DNA from: an uncultured Dorea sp.
GTDB lineage: Bacteria; Bacillota; Clostridia; Lachnospirales; Lachnospiraceae
Direction: 5' to 3'
Assembly (NCBI GenBank): GCA_948602995.1
Contig: CAPEBR010000003.1
Location: 62,001 to 126,000 of the forward strand
Length of the DNA stretch: 64,000 bases
Shown: piece by piece, positions 41,901 to 49,422 of the stretch
Layout of the letters: each line of letters begins with the position of its first letter
Position numbering within the stretch: position 1 is the stretch's first letter
Made by a program: the position numbers and the translations under genes
The notes under the pieces: model-generated
The model's input: the letters and a program-made list of their open reading frames with translations, nothing else
Database searches by the model: none
What the model was told of the DNA's origin: nothing

Positions 41901-42614
41901 TATGCTTATAGAGACAGCCTTTCCCAAAAACTAAAATTTACAGTATCAGAGCTTAAAAAACGGGTGCATCTGCAGGAAATGTCCGGGGAAGAGGCTGATT
42001 CATCTGGGGCGGATGGAGAACTCCTTTATAAGGAACCAGAAGTCATTCCGCTGATTCCAAAGTTCCTAAAGGAAGAAGAGGAAGTTTCCGGGGCGTCAAG
42101 AGGAACCGCCTACCACAGGCTTTTGGAGCTTCTGGACTTCCAGAGGGAGTATACGCCACAGAGCCTGAAGGAAGCCGCAGATGCATTTGTGGAAAGCGGA
42201 AAAATGACAAAGGAGATGGCGGACTGCATCAGGGGGGAGGATATCCTTTGCTTTCTTAATAGCCGTACAGGGCAGCGGATGCGGGGATGCGCCCTCCAGG
42301 GAAAGCTTAAAAAGGAGCAGCCCTTTGTTCTGGGAGTGGACGCAGACGAAGTGTACCAGAACAAAGGGATGAATGGGGAGATGCTCCTTGTACAGGGGAT
42401 AATAGACGTGTATTTTGAGGAGCCGGACGGACTTACGGTGCTGGATTATAAGACCGACCAGGTGGAAAGGGCCCAGGAACTTGTGGAAAAATACCATGCA
42501 CAGCTTGATTACTACGCCAGGGCGCTTCAGAAGACTACAGGTAAGAACGTAAAAGAGAAAGTGATCTATTCCTTCACTCTTAAAGAGGAAATTACAATTT
42601 TGGGGACGGGGTAA
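38931..42614 (+). CDS. addA: AddA subunit of helicase-nuclease AddAB
   Basis: The 1227-residue UvrD-like helicase has Walker A SAAAGSGKTAVLVERI near residue 25, motif Ia LIVTFTEAAAAEMKERI, motif II IMIDEYQDSN near 400, motif III VGDVKQSIYRFR, motif V RLMTIHKSKGLEFPIVF near 800 and motif VI VLYVALTRAREKL. The C-terminal nuclease motif is VLDYKTDQVE near 1170. It works with AddB in break repair. The last residues ILGTG and the stop come from a GGGGACGGGG repeat flanked by an 8-bp direct repeat; removing the repeat would give an earlier ending ITIYG. Activity should be unaffected. Confidence 0.96.
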   Translation: MGMTWTKEQKQVIDLRGRNILVSAAAGSGKTAVLVERIITMLTKDQEPVSVDQLLIVTFTEAAAAEMKERIRAAIEKKLEEYPENEHLRQQATLIHNARITTIHSFCLSVIRDHFHAIDLDPGFRIGEEGELKLLRQDVLEALLEEQYQLARPEYLDFVSAYGGGRNDKKLEELILKIYEFSRSYPDSRGWLADCASAYEAETAGELEESRLAGVIMKHALSSLKEASELLAQGLALCREADGPAAYESALLADLKMIEDFLSTDTFAKLNEKMSRLAWVRLPANRDKTVSEEKTARVKAVREEVKGLAGDLRSQYFYQDTEGLLTDLKLCRGSMEVLGDLVEKFSENFEAEKRKKDLIDFSDMEQYALRILTERKEGDFVPSVVAREYQQQFREIMIDEYQDSNLIQETILTSISRVWEGRYNIFMVGDVKQSIYRFRLSRPELFMEKFDTYETEDSKKQRIDLHKNFRSRKEVLEGINYIFRQIMTRGLGGITYDDQAALYAGASFPDAKGAGADTRTEVLVIDSDMEKVRKSLKESGIDPDASESGAVSERELEARIIAGRIRELLLNHQVTDKETGALRPVRYSDIVILTRSIKGFADVFTEVLNKEGIPACAGTREGYFETQEIGVFLDYLRVLDNGQQDIPLAAVLASPFGGLLAEELAVIKSAYKESPFFLAVTRYRREGKEESIRGKLEQCLRQIELFRKIVPYTPMHELIRKILTDTGYGDFVSAMPGGAQRKANLDMLSEKARVFESASYKGLFHFIRYIGQLRKYDVDYGEAALEDEQSDTVRLMTIHKSKGLEFPIVFVAGMGKRFNMQDARSSAVLHQRMGVGLDAVDLNLRTKSPSLVKKVIQKEEALDSLGEELRVLYVALTRAREKLIITGTIPNLEKKLDSLQMIKDQEEEPISFGKLSRAATYWDFILPALMRLTPEIPVKLRVLTLEDALREEVAEETAGRMKKSVLENWDTGRVYDAATKEMLKEQFGFTYAYRDSLSQKLKFTVSELKKRVHLQEMSGEEADSSGADGELLYKEPEVIPLIPKFLKEEEEVSGASRGTAYHRLLELLDFQREYTPQSLKEAADAFVESGKMTKEMADCIRGEDILCFLNSRTGQRMRGCALQGKLKKEQPFVLGVDADEVYQNKGMNGEMLLVQGIIDVYFEEPDGLTVLDYKTDQVERAQELVEKYHAQLDYYARALQKTTGKNVKEKVIYSFTLKEEITILGTG

Positions 42615-42640
42615 AATTAATTTTTCCCCGTCCCCAATTT
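42596..42640. repeat. GGGGACGGGG palindrome, copy 3
   Basis: TTGGGGACGGGG and CCCCGTCCCCAA arms surround an AT-rich centre. TACAATTT occurs on both sides (42593-42600 and 42640-42647), like a target-site duplication. It contains the addA stop codon and may terminate transcription before padR. Confidence 0.88.
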
Positions 42641-42651
42641 ACAATTTATGG

Positions 42652-42680
42652 TTGACAAATAATAATATACATCATATAAT
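42652..42680 (+). promoter_or_regulatory. Consensus sigma-A promoter of the padR cassette
   Basis: TTGACA at 42652-42657 and TATAAT at 42675-42680 with a 17-base spacer: a perfect consensus promoter. Confidence 0.85.
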
Positions 42681-42718
42681 ATTGTTGAAACAAATAATAT
42701 TAATATAAAAATAATATT
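42676..42718 (+). promoter_or_regulatory. Three ATAATATT copies, probable PadR operators
   Basis: ATAATATT occurs at 42676-42683, 42694-42701 and 42711-42718, centre spacing 18 and 17 bases, overlapping the -10 and the start of transcription. Each contains the palindromic core AATATT. Autoregulation by the PadR protein encoded next is likely. Confidence 0.55.
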
Positions 42719-42748
42719 ATAACAGACCTGCCGAAAGGAAGTGAAGAT

Positions 42749-43072
42749 ATGGTATTTAACACCGGAGCAGCCCTTCTGGATGCAATTGTCCTGGCGGTTG
42801 TATCCCAGGAAGAGGAGGGAACATACGGTTACAAGATTACGCAGGATGTAAGGAAGGCGATTGAGGTTTCAGAATCAACTCTGTATCCTGTTCTGAGGCG
42901 TCTGCAGAAGGATGAATGCCTGGAGGTCTATGACAGGCAGTTTGACGGGAGGAACAGGCGGTACTATAAAGTGACAGATAAGGGAACAATACAGCTGGAG
43001 CTATATCGCACAGAATGGAAGGATTATTCAAAAAAGATTAATGAATTATTTGAGGGAGGTGTAAGTGCATGA
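42749..43072 (+). CDS. PadR-family transcriptional regulator
   Basis: The 107-residue protein has the PadR winged-helix: LLDAIVLAVVSQEEEGTYGYKITQDV, then SESTLYPVLRRLQKDECLEVY and RRYYKVTDKGTIQLE. It is the short (subfamily-2) form. In Firmicutes such genes stand at the head of DUF1700-DUF4097 cassettes and respond to envelope-active compounds. The strong promoter upstream overlaps repeated AT-rich boxes that are probable binding sites. It overlaps the DUF1700 gene by 4 bases. The inducer is unknown. Confidence 0.92.
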   Translation: MVFNTGAALLDAIVLAVVSQEEEGTYGYKITQDVRKAIEVSESTLYPVLRRLQKDECLEVYDRQFDGRNRRYYKVTDKGTIQLELYRTEWKDYSKKINELFEGGVSA

Positions 43073-43848
43073 GCCGCATAGAGTTTATGACAGAATTAGC
43101 CGCACTTTTACAGGATATTCCTGTGGTTGAGAGACAGGAAGCAATGAAATATTACAATGACTACTTTGATGACGCCGGAGAGGAGAATGAGCACCAGGTG
43201 ATTGAGGAGCTGGAGAGCCCGGAAAAGGTTGCGGCAACGATCAAGGCAGACCTGGGTGTTCAGGAGACAGGGCAGAAGGAGAACGGATACAGCGAATACA
43301 GGGAAACAGGCTACCAGGACACAAGATTTGAGAAAAAGGATGTCCCTGTAGGAAGAACTTCTCAGGATACCGGACAACAGAATCAGGGAGCCGGAGGCTA
43401 TTACTATGCAGGCAGTGACAGACGAAGTGCAGAAGGCGGAAGAGATGCGTCTGATCCAGAACCTCCGAAATCCAGTCCCCTGCTTAAGATCCTTTTGATT
43501 ATTGCAATCATTGTAGTGGGGGCGCCCATTATTATTCCTGTCTCTATAGCATTGCTGGCAGTTGTATTTGCCATGATACTGGTGGTGCTTACCCTTTTCC
43601 TGTCGGTTGTAATCGCATCAGTTGCAATAGCATTTATAGGAGTCGTCCTGTTCTGTGCAGGAGTCGCGGCGCTGATTCCAGAGATTGCAGTTGGGCTTGG
43701 ACTGATGGGAACAGGACTGATCCTTGCAGTTATGGGAACGATTGGGACCGTTATCAGCATCCGGATCTGTATCATTGTTATCCCGGGCATTATACGTGGA
43801 ATTGTTACTGTTTTTGACAGGATTTTTCATAGAAGGGCGGTGGCATAA
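43069..43848 (+). CDS. DUF1700/HAAS-domain membrane protein
   Basis: The 259-residue protein begins with the HAAS/DUF1700 helical domain (FMTELAALLQDIPVVERQEAMKYYNDYFDDAGEENE ... ESPEKVAATIKADLG) and continues with a polar, Gln/Gly-rich linker. It ends in a set of hydrophobic helices (LLIIAIIVVGAPIIIPVSIALLAVV and on). The HAAS domain is thought to interact with the PadR partner or with other cassette proteins at the membrane. It is coupled to padR by an ATGA overlap and lies 2 bases before the DUF4097 gene. Confidence 0.88.
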   Translation: MSRIEFMTELAALLQDIPVVERQEAMKYYNDYFDDAGEENEHQVIEELESPEKVAATIKADLGVQETGQKENGYSEYRETGYQDTRFEKKDVPVGRTSQDTGQQNQGAGGYYYAGSDRRSAEGGRDASDPEPPKSSPLLKILLIIAIIVVGAPIIIPVSIALLAVVFAMILVVLTLFLSVVIASVAIAFIGVVLFCAGVAALIPEIAVGLGLMGTGLILAVMGTIGTVISIRICIIVIPGIIRGIVTVFDRIFHRRAVA

Positions 43849-43850
43849 GG

Positions 43851-44717
43851 ATGAAAAAAGGGTGGAAGGTATTTTGGAGCGTCTGTGCAGCCTGCGCAGT
43901 GATTGGAATCATACTCTGTACCATATCCTTCGCTTTGGGAGTATCTATAGAAGCGATTGAGGATAGATTCCCGAATGGATTCTCATTTCCCGTATCCCAG
44001 ATCATGACCTTTACATCAGATGACGATGACTATGGCCAGGATGGAAGGGACGCGGAGATTGTACAGGGCGACGGGATGCAGAGATACGAGAATGTAAGGT
44101 CCATTGACTTGTTTGTAAGCGCAGGCGAGGTAGAGTTCAGGCCAGCAGAAAAAGGCGATACAGACATTTCGGTTAAGACAAAGGGAATTGATAAGAGACT
44201 GAAACTTAAGTACTACATGTCCGGCGATACACTGGTATTCAGGACAAAGAAGAATATAGCCGGAATTAATAAAGCAGGCGGTGTTGGGAAAATATATATC
44301 TATGTACCAGAAGGTTTCCGGTTCGACGAAGCAGAGCTCGACGTTGGCGCCGGAACCCTGAATATAAGTGAAATACGAGCTGCCGAGCTGGCAGTTGATG
44401 TAGGAGCCGGTGAGGCATCCATTGATCATCTTGATGCAGACGAGGCAGACCTTGGCTGCGGTACAGGTAAACTTGTGGCTGCCGGAGATATCAGAACAGA
44501 AGCAGACCTTGAATGCGGCATTGGGAGTATTGCGTTTACCGTAATCGGAAAAGAGGAGGATTATAACTACGATATCTCCTGCGGAATCGGTGAGATTGTC
44601 TGCGGAGGTTCGGCTTATTCGGGGCTTGGCTGTGACAAGGAGATAGATAATGGGTCTTCCAGAGAGATCAGCATAGAATGCGGAATAGGCAATGTAACTG
44701 TTAATTTCAAACAATAA
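43851..44717 (+). CDS. DUF4097 (putative adhesin-like) membrane-anchored protein
   Basis: The 288-residue protein has one N-terminal transmembrane helix (FWSVCAACAVIGIILCTISFALG) and an outside domain of repeated beta strands typical of DUF4097/DUF4098, for example LDVGAGTLNISEIRAAELAV, VGAGEASIDHLDADEADLGC and ECGIGSIAFTV. The repeats suggest a right-handed beta-helix. It is the third gene of the PadR cassette. Proposed roles are in envelope stress, but the biochemical function is unknown. Confidence 0.87.
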   Translation: MKKGWKVFWSVCAACAVIGIILCTISFALGVSIEAIEDRFPNGFSFPVSQIMTFTSDDDDYGQDGRDAEIVQGDGMQRYENVRSIDLFVSAGEVEFRPAEKGDTDISVKTKGIDKRLKLKYYMSGDTLVFRTKKNIAGINKAGGVGKIYIYVPEGFRFDEAELDVGAGTLNISEIRAAELAVDVGAGEASIDHLDADEADLGCGTGKLVAAGDIRTEADLECGIGSIAFTVIGKEEDYNYDISCGIGEIVCGGSAYSGLGCDKEIDNGSSREISIECGIGNVTVNFKQ

Positions 44718-44733
44718 ATCAGGAGGAAATACT

Positions 44734-44922
44734 ATGGAACCAAAAAGATTGTATCGTTCAAGGAGAAGCCGCATGATCTGCGGAGTATGCGGAGGAGTTG
44801 CCGAATACTTTAACATTGACCCCACACTTGTAAGGCTTGCCCTCATCCTGTTCGCCTGCCTGGGATGCTCCGGAGTACTGGGCTATATCATAGCAGCAAT
44901 CGTAATCCCCGAAGAGCCTTAG
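44734..44922 (+). CDS. PspC-domain protein
   Basis: The 62-residue protein is a stand-alone PspC domain: RLYRSRRSRMICGVCGGVAE, YFNIDPTLVRLALILFACLG, then a hydrophobic helix ending AAIVIPEEP. PspC proteins act in the phage-shock/envelope-stress response. AGGAGG precedes the ATG. As the last gene of the cassette it supports an envelope-stress role for the whole set. Confidence 0.93.
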   Translation: MEPKRLYRSRRSRMICGVCGGVAEYFNIDPTLVRLALILFACLGCSGVLGYIIAAIVIPEEP

Positions 44923-45114
44923 AGCAGGGTCAGTAAGGACATAAGTCCTGCGAGCAACTCCGATTACGCCCATACCCAGTGGGAAAATCAAGCCAGACAG
45001 CACCGGAGTCACCATATAGAGCCTGTTAAGGTTCTCTATGCAGCCCGCTAGAAACAAAACGCACCAGCCCCACCCTGCAGCATGATATACAAGTACAGCG
45101 GGAGCCAGTACACA

Positions 45115-45295
45115 GCAGGAAGGGGGAGGCCTGTATTCCGATGAAAACAGTCAGGGGCGCATTTTTTGGAGGTGAAATCCAATGTTTACGTAGACTTAGC
45201 CGTGAGGGCATTCCCGAACGGCTTAGTCGAAGTTAACATTTAGTTCACCGGAAATTTGCCCCGTTTGAATGGAATACAGGCCTCCCCCTTCCTGC
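45115..45295. ncRNA. Long nested inverted-repeat element, possible structured RNA
   Basis: A perfect 25-bp inverted repeat (45115-45139 with 45271-45295) encloses further nested pairing: GGGGC/GCCCC (45154 with 45258-45262), GGTGAA/TTCACC, and an imperfect 23-bp stem at 45181-45203 with 45218-45240 closed by a GGG..CCC loop. The whole 181 bases could fold into one long hairpin. Strand cannot be decided. The flanking 44923-45114 and 45296-45389 hold no gene I can support. It may be a ncRNA or a mini-transposon; I do not recognise a named family. Confidence 0.55.
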
Positions 45296-45389
45296 GTCCC
45301 CTCCCCAAAAAACGACTGTATAAAATCTGCAGATCCGTCAATACTTATGGTGATTCTTTTATTTTGCTTGGGAAAGGGGTATGGATAAT

Positions 45390-45584
45390 ATGGCTGTTAA
45401 GAAGGATAAGCCGATCAGACTGGAGGAGCTGACGAAGGAGGAGCTGGTGAAGTATGAGATTGCGGAGGAGCTGGGTCTTCTTGACCGGGTATTAAATGAC
45501 GGGTGGCGGTCGCTTTCTTCCAAGGAAACAGGGAGGATCGGAGGCCTTTTGGCAAGACGGAAAAGAGAGCTGGAGAAAAAGTGA
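45390..45584 (+). CDS. Small acid-soluble spore protein-like (alpha/beta type, SspF-like)
   Basis: The 64-residue basic protein contains KYEIAEELGLLDRVLNDGWR and SLSSKETGRIGGLLARRKRE. This follows the alpha/beta SASP pattern (KxExAxELGL...GW..L...E.G.IGG...R) in the SspF-like form. SASPs coat DNA in spores. AAAGGGG lies 10 nt upstream of ATG 45390; ATG 45381 is only 1-2 nt from it and is less likely. A single gene; it would be expected to be expressed in the forespore, but I see no clear sigma-G site. Confidence 0.72.
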   Translation: MAVKKDKPIRLEELTKEELVKYEIAEELGLLDRVLNDGWRSLSSKETGRIGGLLARRKRELEKK

Positions 45585-45708
45585 CAAATATAGCAGTTAC
45601 AAAAATATTACGAATGTTAAGAAGTATGAATATTTAATGAGAAAGGTTGAAAATAAGATATCCTTTTGCTATAATCGAACAACCGAAACGTAAGTAGCAG
45701 GTGGATTT

Positions 45709-46383
45709 ATGAGCGAAAAGATAAATGTTTTAGATCTAGAGATAGATAAGCTTTCAGCCAAGGAAGCCATGAAGGCTTCCATGGAGTATATGCTGTCTGA
45801 CCCGGTGAATGTTATTGAGCTGGTTACTGTGGACAGACTGATGCAGATCAATGAGAGAGCAGAGCTGAAGGACGAGGTCCGGGAGTTTGACCTTGTGCTG
45901 GCGGGGGACCGGACGATCCTGGAGGCAGCGGAGGTTACGGAGAGAAAGTTTTTGCAGGAGACGGAGAATAAGACGTTTCTTAAGATGTTTATCCGCTATC
46001 TCCATAAGAACCATAAGAGAGTGTATCTTCTGGTGGAGACCTCTGAGGAGGGGGAGGAATTCTATGGATGCCTGGAGCGCGCCTACAGCGGGATTCAGGT
46101 TGCAGGTCTTGCGAAGGTATCGGCAGAAGACCGTGCGGATGATATGCTGGTGAATGATATTAACGGCAGTGAGGCAGACTGTATTTTCGCAGCCCTGTCA
46201 ACACCTCTCCAGGAGGATTTTATCGCGAGGAACAAGAGTATACTGAACGCGAGAATATGGCTTGGAATCGGGAAGGGGATGTTTCCGGAGAAGCGCCGCA
46301 GTCTGGGGAGGGAGAAGGTTACACGGTTTATAGTAAAACATATATTTAAAAAGGAAATAGAGAAAAGAAAATATAAAAAATAG
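45709..46383 (+). CDS. WecB/TagA/CpsF-family glycosyltransferase
   Basis: The 224-residue protein has the family's INVLDLEIDKLS beginning, the VTVDRLMQIN region, the acidic VLAGDRTILEAAEV and the helical YLHKNHKRVYLLVETSEEGE; the TagA-type GxG segment is weaker (WLGIGKGMF). TagA moves ManNAc to a lipid-linked GlcNAc in wall teichoic acid synthesis; other members make capsules. The usual end of the family is shorter here and more basic (EIEKRKYKK), fitting membrane contact. Start ATG 45709 has only a weak ribosome binding site. A terminator follows. Confidence 0.82.
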   Translation: MSEKINVLDLEIDKLSAKEAMKASMEYMLSDPVNVIELVTVDRLMQINERAELKDEVREFDLVLAGDRTILEAAEVTERKFLQETENKTFLKMFIRYLHKNHKRVYLLVETSEEGEEFYGCLERAYSGIQVAGLAKVSAEDRADDMLVNDINGSEADCIFAALSTPLQEDFIARNKSILNARIWLGIGKGMFPEKRRSLGREKVTRFIVKHIFKKEIEKRKYKK

Positions 46384-46424
46384 AGGAAATCAACAAAAAT
46401 ATGCGATTTCCTCTTTCTTTTTTT
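46382..46424 (+). terminator. Rho-independent terminator after the glycosyltransferase gene
   Basis: The stem AGAGGAAATC / GATTTCCTCT is perfect, with a 13-nt loop and a run of T at 46415-46424. Confidence 0.9.
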
Positions 46425-46564
46425 GGTGAAGTGTATTAAGATAGAACCTAAGCGTATGCTTTTTTGCTGAAAAACAGGAGGTTTTGTTGTGAATTCTGCC
46501 TTACTGGCCGCAGTGCTTTACAGCATCCGGACCAGTAAAGCAGCGGCTTTCGGCACACGTCCCC

Positions 46565-46590
46565 TCGCTGAAAGCGGCTTTTAAATGGGA
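46565..46590 (+). repeat. Repeat module CGCTGAAAGCG...TTTTAAATGGG
   Basis: It matches 3727-3752 and resembles the second hairpin of the 130-bp elements. The 46430-46600 stretch holds no gene. Confidence 0.5.
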
Positions 46591-46621
46591 CGAATCAAAA
46601 CAATTGAAGGGGAGAGAGAAT

Positions 46622-47713
46622 ATGATATCTAATCAAATACTTCAAAATACGCTGGAAGGATTGAAGGGGATTACGAGAATTGACTTCTGTATCATGGATA
46701 TAGAGGGAAAGTTTCTGGCAGGGACCATGCAGGAGGAAGAGAACCATGAGGAAGACGTGATTGCATTTGTTGAGTCCCCGGCAGACAGCCAGGTGGTGCG
46801 TGGATATCAGTTTTTTAAGGTTTTTGACGAGCATCAGCTCGAGTACATTCTTCTCGCAGAAGGGGAAAATGATGATGATGCATACATGGTAGGGAAGATC
46901 GGGGCATTTCAGATCCAGAATCTGTTAATTGCTTATAAAGAGCGGTTTGACAAGGATAATTTTATTAAGAATCTGCTTCTTGATAACCTTCTTCTTGTGG
47001 ATATTTATAACCGCGCGAAAAAATTACATATTGACACAGAGACCAGACGTGTTATCTTTATTATTGAGACAAAATACGAAAAGGACACCAATGCCCTTGA
47101 TAATGTCAGAGGACTCATTGGAAATAAGATCAAGGATTTTGTCACCGCAGTTGACGAGAAGAATATTATTGTAGTAAAGGAGCTGGAGCCTGGCGACGGA
47201 CATAAGGAGCTTGAAAAGGTTGCGCAGAATTTCTATGATGTGCTGAAAAATAACGGCGAGGAAGACATTCTGATTGCCTATGGAACCATTGTCGGGGACA
47301 TCAAGGAGGTTTCCAAGTCCTACAAAGAGGCAAAGCTTGCTCTTGACGTGGGAAAGATTTTCTTCAGTGAAAGGAGTATTATTGCCTACAGCACCCTTGG
47401 AATCGGACGGCTGATCTACCAGCTTCCGCTTCCGCTGTGCAAGATGTTTATCCGTGAGATATTTGAGGGAAAATCACCGGATGACCTGGATGAAGAGACG
47501 CTTACTACAATTAATAAATTCTTTGAGAATAACCTGAATGTGTCAGAGACGTCCAGGCAGCTGTATATTCACAGAAACACTCTGGTATACAGGCTTGATA
47601 AGCTGCAGAAGAGTACCGGGCTTGACCTGCGTGTTTTTGAGGACGCCATTACTTTTAAGATTGCCCTTATGGTGGTAAAATACATGAAGTACATGGAGAC
47701 AATGGAATATTAA
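46622..47713 (+). CDS. CdaR/PucR-type transcriptional regulator
   Basis: The 363-residue protein ends with the PucR helix-turn-helix: INKFFENNLNVSETSRQLYI, HRNTLVYRLDKLQKSTGLDL and FEDAITFKIALMV. The N-terminal part carries a GAF/diacid-recognition-like region and the middle GGDEF-like CdaR domain. Relatives respond to sugar diacids or purines, or have unknown ligands. GGGGAGAG is followed by ATG 46622; TTG 46604 would lie on the ribosome binding site. It precedes ftsE by 71 bases; its target is unknown. Confidence 0.88.
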   Translation: MISNQILQNTLEGLKGITRIDFCIMDIEGKFLAGTMQEEENHEEDVIAFVESPADSQVVRGYQFFKVFDEHQLEYILLAEGENDDDAYMVGKIGAFQIQNLLIAYKERFDKDNFIKNLLLDNLLLVDIYNRAKKLHIDTETRRVIFIIETKYEKDTNALDNVRGLIGNKIKDFVTAVDEKNIIVVKELEPGDGHKELEKVAQNFYDVLKNNGEEDILIAYGTIVGDIKEVSKSYKEAKLALDVGKIFFSERSIIAYSTLGIGRLIYQLPLPLCKMFIREIFEGKSPDDLDEETLTTINKFFENNLNVSETSRQLYIHRNTLVYRLDKLQKSTGLDLRVFEDAITFKIALMVVKYMKYMETMEY

Positions 47714-47784
47714 GAAACATAAGATAATACGCAGCTGTGAAAGCAGGGTACAGCTATGTATTAGTAAGTAATCAGGAGGAAACT

Positions 47785-48471
47785 ATGATTGAATTAAGAG
47801 ATGTTAAGAAGGAATACTCGAAGGGTGTTGCGGCCCTTAATGGCGTCAATCTGAAGATTGAACAGGGTGAGTTTGTATTTATTGTTGGAGACAGCGGTTC
47901 CGGAAAATCTACTCTGATCAGTCTGATAATGAAGGAACTGGATCCCACATCGGGAACAATTATTGTGAACGGGCAGAACCTGAACCGGATGAAGCACAGG
48001 AAGATTCCCATGTACCGGAGGAGGATCGGGGTTGTATTCCAGGACTTCCGTCTGCTTAAGGACCGGAATATATATGAGAATATTGCATTTGCACAGCGCG
48101 TTACCGAGACTTCGTCCCGGGTGATTAAAAAGAAGGTTCCTGCTGCATTGTCCCTGGTAGGGCTGGCGCAGAAGTATAAGGCATTTCCGAAGGAGTTATC
48201 CGGAGGAGAGCAGCAGAGGGTGGCGATTGCAAGGGCGATTGTGAATGAACCGGCAATCCTTCTTGCAGATGAGCCGACAGGTAACCTGGATCCGACGAAT
48301 TCGTGGGAGATTATGAAGCTTTTGGAGGAGGCTAATGACAGAGGGACAACCGTGCTGGTTGTTACACATAACCAGGAGATTGTAAACGAGATGAAGAAGC
48401 GTGTCATTACGATGAAAAAGGGAGTCATCGTAAGCGACGAGAAAAAAGGTGGGTACAGGCATGAAAATTAG
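47785..48471 (+). CDS. ftsE: Cell-division ATPase FtsE
   Basis: The 228-residue ABC ATPase starts MIELRDVKKEYSKGVAALNG, as FtsE does. Walker A is GDSGSGKSTL, the signature is LSGGEQQRVAIARAI, Walker B is ILLADEPTGNLDP and the switch His is in VVTHNQE. ATG 47785 follows AGGAGGAAACT. With FtsX it controls peptidoglycan hydrolases during division or elongation in response to ATP. The gene overlaps ftsX by 11 bases. An M23 peptidase gene, the probable FtsEX-activated hydrolase, follows ftsX. Confidence 0.97.
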   Translation: MIELRDVKKEYSKGVAALNGVNLKIEQGEFVFIVGDSGSGKSTLISLIMKELDPTSGTIIVNGQNLNRMKHRKIPMYRRRIGVVFQDFRLLKDRNIYENIAFAQRVTETSSRVIKKKVPAALSLVGLAQKYKAFPKELSGGEQQRVAIARAIVNEPAILLADEPTGNLDPTNSWEIMKLLEEANDRGTTVLVVTHNQEIVNEMKKRVITMKKGVIVSDEKKGGYRHEN

Positions 48472-49369
48472 TACATTTGGTTATTCAATGAAACAGGGAG
48501 TAAAGAACATAGGAAGAAATAAGATGTTCTCTGTGGCATCGATTGCGACTATGGCAGCATGTATTTTCCTGTTCGGTTTATTTTATTCGATTGTGGTGAA
48601 TTTCAACTATATTGTAGAAAAGGCGGAAGAGGGCGTGGCCATTACCGTATTCTTTAACAAGGAGGCAACACAGGCTCAGAAGGATAAGATCGGGAAGGAG
48701 CTTGAGGAGGCGGACGGCGTCCTGAATGTAAAATACGTCAGTGCGGATGACGCATGGAACAGCTTCCAGGGCAACTATTTCGGGGAATCAGCAGAGCTGG
48801 CAGAGGGCTTTAAGAGTGACAACCCGCTGGCAACCTCTGATAACTACGAGGTATATATGGAGGATGTGGCGAAGCAGAAGGACGTGGTAGCTTTTGCGGA
48901 AGGACTGGAGGGCGTCCGCAAGGTAAACAGGTCTGACCTGGTTGCCAAGACGCTGACCAGTGTGAATAAGCTGGTGGGATATGTGTCTGTGGCGATTATT
49001 GCTATTCTGCTGGCAGTATCGGTCTTCCTGATCAGTAATACAGTTACCATGGGTGTAACAGTAAGGCGTGAGGAGATTGCCATTATGAAATATATAGGAG
49101 CCAAGGACGGATTCGTCCGTGCCCCGTTCATATTCGAGGGTCTTCTGATCGGGTTCGTGGGAGCGGTCATTCCGCTGGTTATGTTGTATTTTATGTATGA
49201 GAAGGCGATACAGTATGTTATGACAAAGTTTTCGCTTTTAAATAACATTATTGATTTCCTTCCGGTTATAGATGTGTATAAGACACTTCTTCCGGTCGGG
49301 CTTGCTTTGGGAGTAGGAATTGGTTTTGTGGGAAGCTTCTTCACAATCAGGAAGCATTTAAGAGTATAG
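48461..49369 (+). CDS. ftsX: Cell-division permease-like protein FtsX
   Basis: The 302-residue protein has one N-terminal helix (SIATMAACIFLFGLFYSIVV), a large outside loop (VAITVFFNKEATQAQKDKIG and on, residues 60-170) and three C-terminal helices (VAIIAILLAVSVFLISNTVT, APFIFEGLLIGFVGAVIPL, LLPVGLALGVGIGFVGSFF). This is the FtsX topology. The start ATG 48461 follows AAAGGTGGG and overlaps ftsE. It transmits FtsE ATPase activity to external hydrolases. Confidence 0.96.
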   Translation: MKISTFGYSMKQGVKNIGRNKMFSVASIATMAACIFLFGLFYSIVVNFNYIVEKAEEGVAITVFFNKEATQAQKDKIGKELEEADGVLNVKYVSADDAWNSFQGNYFGESAELAEGFKSDNPLATSDNYEVYMEDVAKQKDVVAFAEGLEGVRKVNRSDLVAKTLTSVNKLVGYVSVAIIAILLAVSVFLISNTVTMGVTVRREEIAIMKYIGAKDGFVRAPFIFEGLLIGFVGAVIPLVMLYFMYEKAIQYVMTKFSLLNNIIDFLPVIDVYKTLLPVGLALGVGIGFVGSFFTIRKHLRV

Positions 49370-49422
49370 ATAAAAGAGTATAGATAAGGTTAACTATTGC
49401 ATAATTATTAAGGGGGATACAT

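Noticed and set aside
44758..45057. Minus-strand 99-codon frame with a hydrophobic start (PVLSGLIFPLGMGVIGVA)
   Set aside because: It looks membrane-like at first, but half of it is antisense to the pspC gene, it has no convincing ribosome binding site and I know no family for it.
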